From JADCCX01 sp051649305 (GTDB lineage Bacteria; Pseudomonadota; Alphaproteobacteria; Rhizobiales; Beijerinckiaceae), in contig JBOFGV010000052.1 of the NCBI GenBank assembly GCA_051649305.1, positions 91,539 to 155,538 on the forward strand: a DNA stretch of 64,000 bases. The letters are read 5' to 3'. The notes under the pieces are model-generated. The model worked only from the letters and a program-made list of their open reading frames with translations. It made no database searches and was not told where the DNA came from. Made by a program: the position numbers and the translations under genes. Numbering within the stretch: the first letter of the stretch is position 1; every line of letters begins with the position of its first letter. Of this stretch, positions 41,827 to 50,935 are shown in pieces.

Positions 41827-42515
41827 GCACGTTCAGGCTTAGGATCGCCGCAAGTGCCGCGCTGGTCGTTTCAGCCAGTGCCAGCTTTGCGCAAACGCCA
41901 CCGTCAGCGCAGGAAAGAGCGGCCTACTCCGGATACTTTGGCCTTGTGGTTGCAGGTGCCCACAATGAAATCCGGCAATTCATCATCAATGGTGTGGCCG
42001 TAGATGCTCGAGACACGGCGGGGCGTACGCCATATCTTGTTGCCGCTTTCCAGAACGACATGACAGCCATGGAATTGCTGGCCAAGGCGGGTGCTGATGT
42101 GCGCGCAAAAGACAACCAGCATTATGATGCGATCACCATTCTGGCCGTGGCCAACAAGCCGGAGGCCATGCAAAAGGCCATTACCCTTGGCGGTGACCCC
42201 AAGGCCATCACGAGTCCATATCAGGGCACGGCGCTTATTGCGGCGGCGCATCTGGGACATGCCGAGGTTGTGAAGGTGCTCATTGCCGCCGGAGCGTCGC
42301 TGGACCATGTCAACAATCTGGGCTGGACAGCACTGATCGAATCCATCGTTCTGGGCGACGGCGGAGCCAATCATCTCAGTGTTTTGCAGCAATTGCTGGA
42401 TGCGGGTGCGAAAACCGATCTGGCTGACAGGAACGGCAAGACACCGCTCGCTCTTGCGACTGCAAAAGGCTTCACAGCCATGATCAATGCGCTGAAAGCC
42501 AAAGGCGCGCGCTGA
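41823..42515 (+). CDS. Exported ankyrin-repeat protein
   Basis: The 230-residue product has a signal peptide (about 1-24, ending SFAQ) and five to six ankyrin repeats, e.g. AGRTPYLVAAFQNDMTAMEL, TALIAAAHLGHAEVVKVLIA and NGKTPLALATAKGFTAMINA. Such proteins bind other proteins; here in the periplasm or outside. It starts at 41823 inside the PP2C stop (ATGA), so the two are translated together. Its 3' end lies 2 bases from the convergent marC gene. Confidence 0.93.
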   Translation: MSTFRLRIAASAALVVSASASFAQTPPSAQERAAYSGYFGLVVAGAHNEIRQFIINGVAVDARDTAGRTPYLVAAFQNDMTAMELLAKAGADVRAKDNQHYDAITILAVANKPEAMQKAITLGGDPKAITSPYQGTALIAAAHLGHAEVVKVLIAAGASLDHVNNLGWTALIESIVLGDGGANHLSVLQQLLDAGAKTDLADRNGKTPLALATAKGFTAMINALKAKGAR

Positions 42516-42517
42516 GA

Positions 42518-43144
42518 TTATTTCAGGCCGAACGCTGCCTTGATGCCATCAAGCACGAACTGGATGGCGAGCGCCACCAGCACAATGCCCAGCAGGCGCG
42601 TGAGCACGATGTTTCCGGTGACACCCAACGCACGGGATATGCCGGATGAAAACAGGAACACCACAAAGCAGGACAGGCACACAAGCGTGATGAGGCCAAT
42701 CAGAATGGCGAGCTTGGCCGGATCACCCTGTGTCTGCCCCGCCAGCAGCATAGTGGCTGTGATGGCCCCCGGCCCAGCCATCAGCGGAATAGCCAGCGGG
42801 AAGGCCGCGACATTGCGGATGTGATCCTCATCGATCGCTGTTCTCGCCACATTGCTTTTGCGGGCGGTGCGGCGCTCGAACACCATTTCGAAGGCAATCC
42901 AGAACAGCAACAGACCACCTGCAATGCGGAAGGCAGGCAATGTGATGCCGAGAAGCGTCAGGATTTTCTGCCCTGCAATGGCAAAGAACGCCAATGCCAG
43001 CGTGGCTATGACAGTGGCACGCCAGGCAACCTGCCGCTTTTCAGCAGCGTTCATGCCAGCGGTCAGCGCCAGAAACATCGGCGCAATTGCGGGCGGATCA
43101 ACCGTGACAAGCAGGGTGACGAGAGCATTGGAAATGAAGTCCAT
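42518..43144 (-). CDS. MarC-family inner-membrane protein
   Basis: The 208-residue protein has about six membrane helices and the MarC pattern: ALVTLLVTVDPPAIAPMFLAL at the start, FRIAGGLLLFWIAFEMVFE and AFPLAIPLMAGPGAITATML in the middle, and NIVLTRLLGIVLVALAIQFV in shortened form near the end. Function of MarC is not settled despite its name. A TTG at 43192 would lengthen it; the ATG at 43144 fits the family. Divergent from gyrA, with about 200 bases between. Confidence 0.92.
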   Translation of the reverse strand: MDFISNALVTLLVTVDPPAIAPMFLALTAGMNAAEKRQVAWRATVIATLALAFFAIAGQKILTLLGITLPAFRIAGGLLLFWIAFEMVFERRTARKSNVARTAIDEDHIRNVAAFPLAIPLMAGPGAITATMLLAGQTQGDPAKLAILIGLITLVCLSCFVVFLFSSGISRALGVTGNIVLTRLLGIVLVALAIQFVLDGIKAAFGLK

Positions 43145-43347
43145 GAGCGCCAGAGTGGCCTTCCCGGCGGGGGCTTGCAAGGTGCTGCGCAATTTATTTG
43201 TATGAATCGTTCAAAGCATTGAAAAGACAATCTTATTTTTGTCGCAAAAAACACTGTTTTGTTTGTCCCAATGGCATGAATCAGATAGTCAGGGATATTG
43301 CCGTTTGATGCGGCCAGCCCTGAAGTTCTTTTGTCCAGGTTTCCGCT

Positions 43348-46098
43348 TTGTCTGATAACGATCTGCCACCACCACCCGAAGGCCCGGCACAGGGTGGCCC
43401 GACCGACCCCAGCGATATCAAGCCGATTTCTCTCACTGATGAGATGAAGCGCAGTTATCTCGATTACGCCATGAGCGTGATCGTCAGCCGCGCCCTGCCT
43501 GATGCGCGCGATGGCCTGAAGCCTGTGCACCGCCGCATCCTCTATTCGATGCACGAGAACGGCTACACACCGGACAAACCATACCGCAAGTCTGCCCGTG
43601 TCGTTGGCGATGTGATCGGTAAATACCACCCGCACGGTGACCAGTCGATCTACGACGCTCTCGCCCGCATGGCGCAGGACTTCTCGCTACGCCTGATGCT
43701 GATTGACGGTCAGGGCAACTTCGGTTCTGTCGACGGCGATCCGCCCGCTGCCATGCGATACACCGAGGTGCGTCTGGCAAAATCCGCTATGGCGCTCTTG
43801 GAGGATATTGACGAGGATACCGTCGATTTTCAGGAGAACTACGACAACACCGAGGAAGAGCCGAAGGTTCTGCCGGCCCGCTTCCCCAACCTTCTTGTCA
43901 ATGGAGCAGGTGGTATCGCGGTCGGTATGGCGACCAATATTCCGCCGCACAATCTGGGTGAAATTATCGATGGCTGCTCAGCGCTGCTCGACAACCCGGC
44001 CCTTGCTTTTGACGAATTGATGCAGATCATCCCTGGTCCGGATTTCCCGACCGGCGCGATGATTTTGGGACGTGGCGGCATCCGCTCGGCCTATCAGACA
44101 GGCCGCGGCTCCGTTATCATGCGGGCGCGTGCCACGATCGAGAATATCCGCAAGGACCGCGAAGCGATCATCATCACCGAGATCCCCTATCAGGTGAACA
44201 AGGCCAATCTTCTGGAGCGCATTGCCGAACTGGTGCGCGAGAAGAAGATCGAAGGCATCTCGGATATGCGCGATGAATCCGACCGCGATGGCATGCGGAT
44301 CGTGATCGAATTGAAGCGCGATGCGGTGGGCGATGTGGTGCTGAACCAGCTCTATCGCTTTACCTCGCTGCAGAACTCTTTCGGCTGCAATTTCGTCGCG
44401 CTCAACGGTGGTCGCCCCGAGGTGATGAACCTCAAGGACCTCTTGCAGGCGTTCCTGGATTTCCGCGAAATCGTGGTCAGCCGCCGCACCAAGTTCCGCC
44501 TGGGCAAGGCCCGCGCCCGCGCCCATGAACTCGTGGGTCTGGCGATTGCTGTTGCCAACATCGATGAGGTTATCCGCCTGATCCGGACCTCGGCGGATGC
44601 TGCCGCTGCGCGCGAAGCGCTGATGAACCGCGACTGGCCTGCACAGGACGTGGCCCCCCTGCTGGCGCTGATCGATGATCCAATCTGGCGCATCAAGAAG
44701 GATGGCACCTACCGCATGTCTGAATTGCAGGCGCGCGCCATTCTGGAACTGCGGTTGCAGCGCCTGACCGCGCTTGGCCGCGATGAAATCGGCGAGGAAC
44801 TGCAGAAGATTGCCGACCAGATCAAGGACTTCCTCGATATCCTGTCGTCGCGCCTGCGCGTGCAGAACATCATCCGCGACGAGCTGGCCGCTGTGCGTGC
44901 CGCCTTCGCCACCCCGCGCAAGACAGAAATCACGGATTCCGACGCCGATATGGACGACGAAGACCTGATCCAGCGCGAGGATATGGTCGTTACCGTAAGC
45001 CATGCCGGTTATGTCAAGCGCGTGCCGCTGTCGATGTACCGGGCGCAGCGCCGGGGCGGCAAGGGCCGTTCGGGCATGAGCACGAAGGACGAGGATTTCG
45101 TCACACGGCTGTTTGTGGCCAACACACATACGATGATGCTGTTCTTCTCCTCTGTCGGGCAGGTCTACAAGATGAAGGTCTGGCGCCTGCCAGAGGCGGC
45201 TCCGACCGCGCGGGGCAAGGCGCTGGTTAACATGCTGCCGCTTGATCCAGGTGAGCGAATCACCACCATTCTGCCGCTGCCGGATGATGAGGCGCTGTGG
45301 GAAGCACAGGACATTGTCTTTGCCACCTCTACAGGCAGCATCCGCCGCAACAAGCTCTCGGATTGCGTGCCGCGCACCTCGCTTGGCAAGCGCGTCATGG
45401 AGTTTGACGACGGCACCCAGTCGATCATCGATGTGCAGCTGGCGTCCGAGCAGGACGACGTGCTGCTGACCACGGCGCAGGGCCAGTGCATCCGCTTTGC
45501 GGTGGACGATGTGCGTGTCTTCGGCGGCAACGGCTCCACCGGAACCTCCACCGGCAACCGCGGCATTCTGCTGGCGGCGAAGGACAAGGTCATTTCCATG
45601 GCCATCCTGCATCACTTTGAAGCCACATCCGACATCCGCACCGCCTACTTGAAGCGCCGCCGCGCCGAAACAGGCGATATTGAATCCGTGGTCGACGAGG
45701 CCGAGGAAGCATCAGCCGACGCCACGATTACCAACGAGCAGTTCGAGGCGATGAAGCAGGCGGAGCAAACCGTGTTGACGCTGTCTGATAACGGCTACGG
45801 CAAGCGCACCTCCAGTTTCGAATACCGCATCACGGGCCGTGGCGGCAAAGGCATCACGGCGATGACCGTCAACAGCCGCAACGGCAACCTGATTGCGTCG
45901 TTCCCCGTGGACGAAGCCGACCAGATCATGCTGGTAACGGATGGTGGCCAATTGATCCGCTGCCCGGTCAACCAGATCCGCGTGGCGGGTCGCTCAACGC
46001 AGGGCGTCATCGTGTTTGATACGCACGAGACCGAGAAGGTTGTCTCAGTGGAGCGCATCAGCGAGCCGGAAGAGGAAGAAGCGGCAGATGGAGAGTAA
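43348..46098 (+). CDS. gyrA: DNA gyrase subunit A
   Basis: GyrA carries the breakage-rejoining activity of gyrase, which introduces negative supercoils. The 916-residue protein has the catalytic tyrosine in AAMRYTEVRL (Tyr138), the quinolone region KYHPHGDQSIYDAL, and the GyrA box QRRGGKG in the C-terminal wrapping domain, which separates it from ParC. Where E. coli has Ser83 this protein has Gln99; Asp87 is kept as Asp103. The start is a TTG at 43348 with an AGG 8 bases upstream; no ATG exists before the conserved core. Confidence 0.97.
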   Translation: MSDNDLPPPPEGPAQGGPTDPSDIKPISLTDEMKRSYLDYAMSVIVSRALPDARDGLKPVHRRILYSMHENGYTPDKPYRKSARVVGDVIGKYHPHGDQSIYDALARMAQDFSLRLMLIDGQGNFGSVDGDPPAAMRYTEVRLAKSAMALLEDIDEDTVDFQENYDNTEEEPKVLPARFPNLLVNGAGGIAVGMATNIPPHNLGEIIDGCSALLDNPALAFDELMQIIPGPDFPTGAMILGRGGIRSAYQTGRGSVIMRARATIENIRKDREAIIITEIPYQVNKANLLERIAELVREKKIEGISDMRDESDRDGMRIVIELKRDAVGDVVLNQLYRFTSLQNSFGCNFVALNGGRPEVMNLKDLLQAFLDFREIVVSRRTKFRLGKARARAHELVGLAIAVANIDEVIRLIRTSADAAAAREALMNRDWPAQDVAPLLALIDDPIWRIKKDGTYRMSELQARAILELRLQRLTALGRDEIGEELQKIADQIKDFLDILSSRLRVQNIIRDELAAVRAAFATPRKTEITDSDADMDDEDLIQREDMVVTVSHAGYVKRVPLSMYRAQRRGGKGRSGMSTKDEDFVTRLFVANTHTMMLFFSSVGQVYKMKVWRLPEAAPTARGKALVNMLPLDPGERITTILPLPDDEALWEAQDIVFATSTGSIRRNKLSDCVPRTSLGKRVMEFDDGTQSIIDVQLASEQDDVLLTTAQGQCIRFAVDDVRVFGGNGSTGTSTGNRGILLAAKDKVISMAILHHFEATSDIRTAYLKRRRAETGDIESVVDEAEEASADATITNEQFEAMKQAEQTVLTLSDNGYGKRTSSFEYRITGRGGKGITAMTVNSRNGNLIASFPVDEADQIMLVTDGGQLIRCPVNQIRVAGRSTQGVIVFDTHETEKVVSVERISEPEEEEAADGE

Positions 46099-46104
46099 GA
46101 CGGA

Positions 46105-46632
46105 GTGGAGTTGAAATATTCAATGTGCTCAATCATAGCTAACCTATTCAAATATCTGTTATTTTTACCTTTCACGATTTTGGGAATTATTATATTATCT
46201 CCATTTATATTAATATTTTTTATTTTTACTGTAGGATTGTGGGAAACATATACTGATGGTCCGATTTATAAATACGACATATCTGACCCAACTCTATCAA
46301 TCGCTTTAAAGATCAGGCATTCATGTCCTGATATTCGAAGAGACTACCGTTGTCTTGAGATGCAATTCGCAGATCAAAATATCATGCGATTTGAAATGAT
46401 GTCGGATTGGGGTCCCGAGTTACCAATTGCCATATACACAATGGACAACAAATTCCGAGTTCTTGATTGCACCACGATATTTGATGTTGATCCAGTTGCA
46501 CGTAGCACGAAGAACATCAAACTGCAGGAACTTACCGGCGTTGAGAAGCATCTTGTCACGATAAACAGAGGTGATTTTAGCACGATTGAAATGATGCCCA
46601 TACGAACGTTGGCTACAAGCTGTGGTGGTTAG
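46105..46632 (+). CDS. AT-rich orphan gene with N-terminal membrane segment
   Basis: The 175-residue product has hydrophobic N-terminal helices (about 8-45, rich in Ile/Leu/Phe) and a soluble C-terminal part with no motif I recognise (CPDIRRDYRCLEMQF, IAIYTMDNKFRVLDCTTIF). Base composition is far more AT-rich than gyrA before it and trpA after it, and codons such as ATA and TTA are common, which points to recent acquisition or relaxed selection. It starts 6 bases after gyrA; GTG at 46105, TTG at 46111 or ATG at 46123 could be the start. Confidence 0.6.
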   Translation: MELKYSMCSIIANLFKYLLFLPFTILGIIILSPFILIFFIFTVGLWETYTDGPIYKYDISDPTLSIALKIRHSCPDIRRDYRCLEMQFADQNIMRFEMMSDWGPELPIAIYTMDNKFRVLDCTTIFDVDPVARSTKNIKLQELTGVEKHLVTINRGDFSTIEMMPIRTLATSCGG

Positions 46633-46746
46633 CGCCTGACCCTCACTGCTCGAAGCAAAGCATAACAGCCTGTTTCGTTAGTCTGAGCACAAGATTCAGC
46701 GCCGTGGTGGTTCCCCTCCTGCACTCAATTCGCTAGAAGGCGGCTC

Positions 46747-47580
46747 ATGACACAACGACTGACCTCCTGTTTTGCCGCCCTGGCCCAACAAAACCGCGCC
46801 GCTCTTGTCACCTATGTGATGGCCGGAGACCCTGATCCTGCAACGGCGCAGAGCATTGTCGATGCACTGCCTGCAGCGGGTGCTGACATCATCGAGCTTG
46901 GCATGCCCTTCTCCGATCCCATGGCGGACGGCGAGGCGATCCAGCAGGCGGGCCTGCGCGCGCTGAAGGCGGGCATGACCCTCAAGGGCACATTGGCAAC
47001 GGCTGCCAAGTTCCGCGAGAAGGACAACACAACGCCCATCGTGGTCATGGGCTACTACAACCCCATCTATGTCTACGGCGTGGACAAGTTTCTGGTCGAT
47101 GCGAAAGCGTCAGGCGTCGATGGTCTGATCATCGTTGATTTGCCGCCGGAAATGGACGCAGAACTCTGCCTGCCAGCGCTGAAAGCCGATATCGCCTTCA
47201 TCCGCCTTGCCACACCGACAACCGACGACAAGCGCCTGCCAGCAGTTTTGAAAAACACATCAGGCTTTGTCTATTATGTCTCGATGACCGGCATCACCGG
47301 CGGCGCAATTGCGGATTACAGCAAAGTCAACGAAGCGGTGGCCCGTATCAAGCGGCACACGCCCCTGCCGGTCGCTGTCGGCTTTGGTGTGAAGACGCCT
47401 GAAAACGCTGCTGCGATTGCTGCGGGTGCTGACGGCGTCGTGGTAGGCACGGCGCTCATCAATGCCTTGAAATCGACACTGGATAGCGAGAACAGGGCGA
47501 CGCCGAGCAGCGTGAGCGCTGTAACCGATCTCGTGTCTTCGCTTGCCAATGCTGTCCGGACCACAAAGAGGGCCTCATGA
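46747..47580 (+). CDS. trpA: Tryptophan synthase alpha subunit
   Basis: TrpA splits indole-glycerol phosphate to indole and glyceraldehyde 3-phosphate. The 277-residue TIM barrel shows the catalytic glutamate in IIELGMPFSDPMADGEAIQ in shortened view (ELGMPFSDPMADG), the aspartate region GLIIVDLPPEM, MGYYNPIYVYG, and the phosphate-binding AVGFGVKTPE and GADGVVVGTAL. An AAGG precedes the ATG. It overlaps accD by 4 bases (ATGA); trpB is not in the window. The trpA-accD-folC order is common in alphaproteobacteria. Confidence 0.97.
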   Translation: MTQRLTSCFAALAQQNRAALVTYVMAGDPDPATAQSIVDALPAAGADIIELGMPFSDPMADGEAIQQAGLRALKAGMTLKGTLATAAKFREKDNTTPIVVMGYYNPIYVYGVDKFLVDAKASGVDGLIIVDLPPEMDAELCLPALKADIAFIRLATPTTDDKRLPAVLKNTSGFVYYVSMTGITGGAIADYSKVNEAVARIKRHTPLPVAVGFGVKTPENAAAIAAGADGVVVGTALINALKSTLDSENRATPSSVSAVTDLVSSLANAVRTTKRAS

Positions 47581-48443
47581 ACTGGATTACCAGCTACGTT
47601 CCGCCCCGGATCAAGAGCCTGTTCAAGCGGGAATCGCCGGAAAACCTCTGGATCAAATGCCCAGAGAGTGGCCAGATGGTGTTTCAGAAGGACGTTGAGG
47701 CCAACCTCAATGTCATTCCCGGCTCGGGCTATCACCTGCGTCTTGACGCAACATCGCGCCTGAAGAGCATCTTTGATGAAGCGAAGTGGGTGGATGTGGC
47801 TCTGCCCGATGTGCCGGTTGATCCCTTAAAATTCCGCGATGAAAAGCGCTATGTCGACCGCCTGAAAGACAGCCGTGCCAAAACCGGCATGACTGATGCC
47901 ATCAAGGTTGGCTTTGGCCGCATTGAAGGTTCACCCGCTGTTGTCGCCGTGCAGGATTTCGATTTCATGGGTGGCTCGCTCGGCATGGCCGTCGGTGAAG
48001 CGCTGGTAACTGGCATGATGACGGCGGTTGAGAAGAAGACGCCCTTCGTGCTGTTTGCAGCTTCCGGAGGTGCGCGCATGCAGGAAGGTATTCTGTCGCT
48101 GATGCAGATGCCGCGCACAACAGTGGCCGTGCAGGCGCTGAATGCAGCCAAATTGCCCTATATCGTCGTGCTGACCAACCCGACGACCGGCGGCGTGACC
48201 GCCTCCTATGCCATGCTGGGTGATGTGCATATTGCCGAACCCGGCGCGCTGATCGGCTTTGCCGGACCGCGTGTGATCGAGCAGACCATCCGTGAGAAAC
48301 TCCCCGAGGGCTTCCAGCGCTCGGAGTTCCTGAAAGCCCACGGCATGGTCGATATGGTGGTGCCGCGACAGGAGATGAAAGCCACGCTGGCGCGCCTCAT
48401 CAGGTTGTTGCTGAAGCAGCCTGCGCCGCAGAAGGCCGCCTGA
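47577..48443 (+). CDS. accD: Acetyl-CoA carboxylase carboxyltransferase subunit beta
   Basis: AccD with AccA moves the carboxyl group from biotin to acetyl-CoA, the first step in fatty acid synthesis. The 288-residue protein keeps the crotonase-like core (GFGRIEGSPAVVAVQDFDFMGGS in shortened view, SGGARMQEGILS, PTTGGVTASYAMLGD). The N-terminal zinc ribbon is degenerate: the first CPxC is CPES and the second is IPGS, leaving a single cysteine. This is known from Rhizobiales AccD. It is coupled to trpA and 12 bases before folC. Confidence 0.96.
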   Translation: MNWITSYVPPRIKSLFKRESPENLWIKCPESGQMVFQKDVEANLNVIPGSGYHLRLDATSRLKSIFDEAKWVDVALPDVPVDPLKFRDEKRYVDRLKDSRAKTGMTDAIKVGFGRIEGSPAVVAVQDFDFMGGSLGMAVGEALVTGMMTAVEKKTPFVLFAASGGARMQEGILSLMQMPRTTVAVQALNAAKLPYIVVLTNPTTGGVTASYAMLGDVHIAEPGALIGFAGPRVIEQTIREKLPEGFQRSEFLKAHGMVDMVVPRQEMKATLARLIRLLLKQPAPQKAA

Positions 48444-48455
48444 CGGAGCACTGCC

Positions 48456-49763
48456 ATGGCTGCATCATCGGCAATGATGGCGCGCTTTCTGGCGCTGCAC
48501 CCAAAGAAGATTGATCTGTCGCTGGATCGCATGGAGCAGATCCTGCCCAAATTGGGCAATCCGCACAGGCGTCTGCCGCCGACCATTCATGTGGCGGGCA
48601 CAAACGGCAAGGGCTCGACCATCGCCTTCATGCGCGCCATGCTGGAAGCGACAGGCAAGTCTGTCCATGTCTACACATCGCCGCATCTCGTACGCTTTCA
48701 CGAGCGCATTCGTCTTGCAGGCAAACTCGTCGATGAAGAGCGGTTGGTGGATGCCTTCCGGCGCTGCGAGGAAGCCAATGGCGGCGCGCCCATAACCGTG
48801 TTTGAAATGACCACCGCAGCCGCCCTACTGCTGTTTGCCGAGACACCAGCGGATTATCTGCTGCTGGAGGTTGGCCTTGGCGGCAAGTTTGATGCAACCA
48901 ATGTGGTTGATAAACCCGTGGCAACCGTCATCACGCCGGTTTCATTGGATCATATGGAATATCTGGGCGACACGGTCACCAAGATCGCCGCAGAGAAGGC
49001 CGGGATCCTGAAGCGCGGCTGCACGGCCATTTTCGCTGACCAGAGTGCTGAAGGCCGTGCTGTGCTGGAAGATGAGGCCAGACGCTTGCGGGCAGGCCCT
49101 GTTTTCATTGGCGGGCAGGATTTCCAGACATATGAAGAAAACGGACGCCTGGTCTATCAGGATACTAAGGGCTTGCTGGACCTGCCACTGCCAAGGCTTC
49201 CCGGCAGGCACCAGCATCTCAATGCCGGAACTGCCATTGCCACCCTGAGGCAGGTGATGGGTGATGATCTCACACAAGACGTGGTTGCGCGCGGCCTCAC
49301 GCAGGCCGATTGGCCCGCCCGCCTGCAGCGCCTGTCCGGCAATGTGCTTAAGCTCTCGCCAAAGGGTTCAGAGGTCTGGCTTGACGGAGGGCACAATGTG
49401 GATGGTGGGCGGGTGTTGTCCGCCGCCATGAAAGAGATCGATGCGAAAAACCCGCGCCCGCTGGTGATGATCGCAGGCATGCTCTCCACCAAGGATTCGA
49501 CGGCGTTTCTATCGTGCTTCGCTGGGCTTTCGCACCAGCTCTATGCCATTGGCATCAGTGGACAGGATGCAGCCCGCACACCGCATGATGTGGCTGACAT
49601 GGCGCAGAAGGCTGGTCTGAAAGCGGAAAGCGCGATGAGCCTTGCTGATGCCTTGGCCCGCATCAACGACAGGACATGGGATGTTGCGCCGCGTATCCTG
49701 ATTACGGGGTCACTCTATCTTGCAGGTGAGGTGCTGGCGTTTGACGGGACGATGCCAACTTGA
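48456..49763 (+). CDS. folC: Bifunctional folylpolyglutamate/dihydrofolate synthase
   Basis: FolC adds glutamate to dihydropteroate and to folates. The 435-residue Mur-ligase-like enzyme has the P-loop VAGTNGKGSTIA (about 46-57), YTSPHLVRFHERIRLAG in shortened form (TSPHLVRFHERIR), the FEMTTAAALLLF and EVGLGGKFDATNVV motifs, and the C-terminal WLDGGHNVDGG. It is third in the trpA-accD-folC unit. The gene ends 4 bases from the convergent hemH. Confidence 0.96.
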   Translation: MAASSAMMARFLALHPKKIDLSLDRMEQILPKLGNPHRRLPPTIHVAGTNGKGSTIAFMRAMLEATGKSVHVYTSPHLVRFHERIRLAGKLVDEERLVDAFRRCEEANGGAPITVFEMTTAAALLLFAETPADYLLLEVGLGGKFDATNVVDKPVATVITPVSLDHMEYLGDTVTKIAAEKAGILKRGCTAIFADQSAEGRAVLEDEARRLRAGPVFIGGQDFQTYEENGRLVYQDTKGLLDLPLPRLPGRHQHLNAGTAIATLRQVMGDDLTQDVVARGLTQADWPARLQRLSGNVLKLSPKGSEVWLDGGHNVDGGRVLSAAMKEIDAKNPRPLVMIAGMLSTKDSTAFLSCFAGLSHQLYAIGISGQDAARTPHDVADMAQKAGLKAESAMSLADALARINDRTWDVAPRILITGSLYLAGEVLAFDGTMPT

Positions 49764-49767
49764 CGGT

Positions 49768-50847
49768 TTAAATCCAGCCGCCAAGCTCACGCAGTGCCAC
49801 GGCCTTCATCACCTTCACACCAAGCTCGCTGTCATTCAGGCAGGGAACGTAGCTGAACTGCTCACCGCCGTTATGCAGGAAAATCTCGCGGTTCTCGACA
49901 TCAAGCTCTTCCAGCGTTTCAAGGCAATCCGCCGAGAAGCCCGGCGCTATCATCACCATTTTCTTCACGCCTGACTTCGCCAGTTCCTCAACCGTCTCAT
50001 CGGTGTAGGGCTTCAGCCATTCTTCCGGACCAAAGCGGGACTGGAATGTCTGGCGATACTTTTCCTTGGGCCAGTTCAGGGCTTCGCGCAAAAGACGTCC
50101 GGTTTTGGCGCATTGGCAATGGTAGGGATCACCTTTGAGAAGATAGCGATGCGGCACGCCGTGGAACGAGGCCAGCAGCACGTCTGGCTCAAAATCCAGG
50201 GTGGCAAGATGAGCGCGAACACTTTCGGTCAGCGCATCAATATAAACGGGATCGTCATGCCATGGCGGAGCCACGCGGATGGCGGGCTGCCACTCCATCT
50301 TCATCAATTTGCGGAAGGCCTCATCAGCCGCTGTGCCGGTGGTGGCAGCGGAATACTGCGGATACATTGGCAGCAGCATGATGCGGTCGCAGCCCTGCTT
50401 CATCAGGCGTTCGATCGCTTCACCTGTGGGCGGGTTGCCATAGCGCATGGCAAAATCAACAACGATCTTGTCTGACAAAGGGGCGAGCTCCTCAGCCAGT
50501 TTCTCGGCCTGACTGCGGGTGATTGTCAGCAAAGGGCCTTCGTTGCGCTCCTTGTTCCAGACAGTGTCATAGTCCTTGCCTTTTTTGCCGGGACGAACGG
50601 AAAGGATGATGCCCTGCAGGATGGGCTGCCAGACAGCGGCCGGCCAGTCGATCACGCGCTTGTCAGACAGGAACTGCGACAGATACCGGCGCATGGACCA
50701 ATAGTCGGTTGCATCCGGTGTGCCCAGATTCAACACCAGCACGCCAACCTTGCCACCCATGACCCGTGGGTGGTCGGTCGGCAATTGAAAGGCGCGGAAG
50801 GCTGAATCACGTGGATCAGGCTCGGGTGGACGCGTCATGCGATTCAT
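49768..50847 (-). CDS. hemH: Ferrochelatase
   Basis: HemH inserts ferrous iron into protoporphyrin IX in the last step of haem synthesis. The 359-residue protein has VGVLVLNLGTPDATDYW in the N-terminal half, the conserved MRYGNPPTGEAI and MLLPMYPQYSAATTG, the catalytic histidine in LLASFHGVPHRY and APGFSADCLETLEEL. The frame runs upstream to 51213 through another gene; the ATG at 50847 with GGAG 8 bases ahead is taken. It ends 4 bases from folC. Confidence 0.96.
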   Translation of the reverse strand: MNRMTRPPEPDPRDSAFRAFQLPTDHPRVMGGKVGVLVLNLGTPDATDYWSMRRYLSQFLSDKRVIDWPAAVWQPILQGIILSVRPGKKGKDYDTVWNKERNEGPLLTITRSQAEKLAEELAPLSDKIVVDFAMRYGNPPTGEAIERLMKQGCDRIMLLPMYPQYSAATTGTAADEAFRKLMKMEWQPAIRVAPPWHDDPVYIDALTESVRAHLATLDFEPDVLLASFHGVPHRYLLKGDPYHCQCAKTGRLLREALNWPKEKYRQTFQSRFGPEEWLKPYTDETVEELAKSGVKKMVMIAPGFSADCLETLEELDVENREIFLHNGGEQFSYVPCLNDSELGVKVMKAVALRELGGWI

Positions 50848-50935
50848 TGGAAAGGCTCCAAACTCGGAATGCCCTTCACCTAGTGCGCTGACCCCATGAT
50901 GTCGAGCACTTCCATTGCCGCAGCAGGCCGGAACC

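Noticed and set aside
43978..45615. A 545-codon open frame opposite gyrA
   Set aside because: It is an antisense shadow of a strongly conserved gene in a GC-rich genome; its His/Arg/Gln-rich product has no recognisable domain and no ribosome site.
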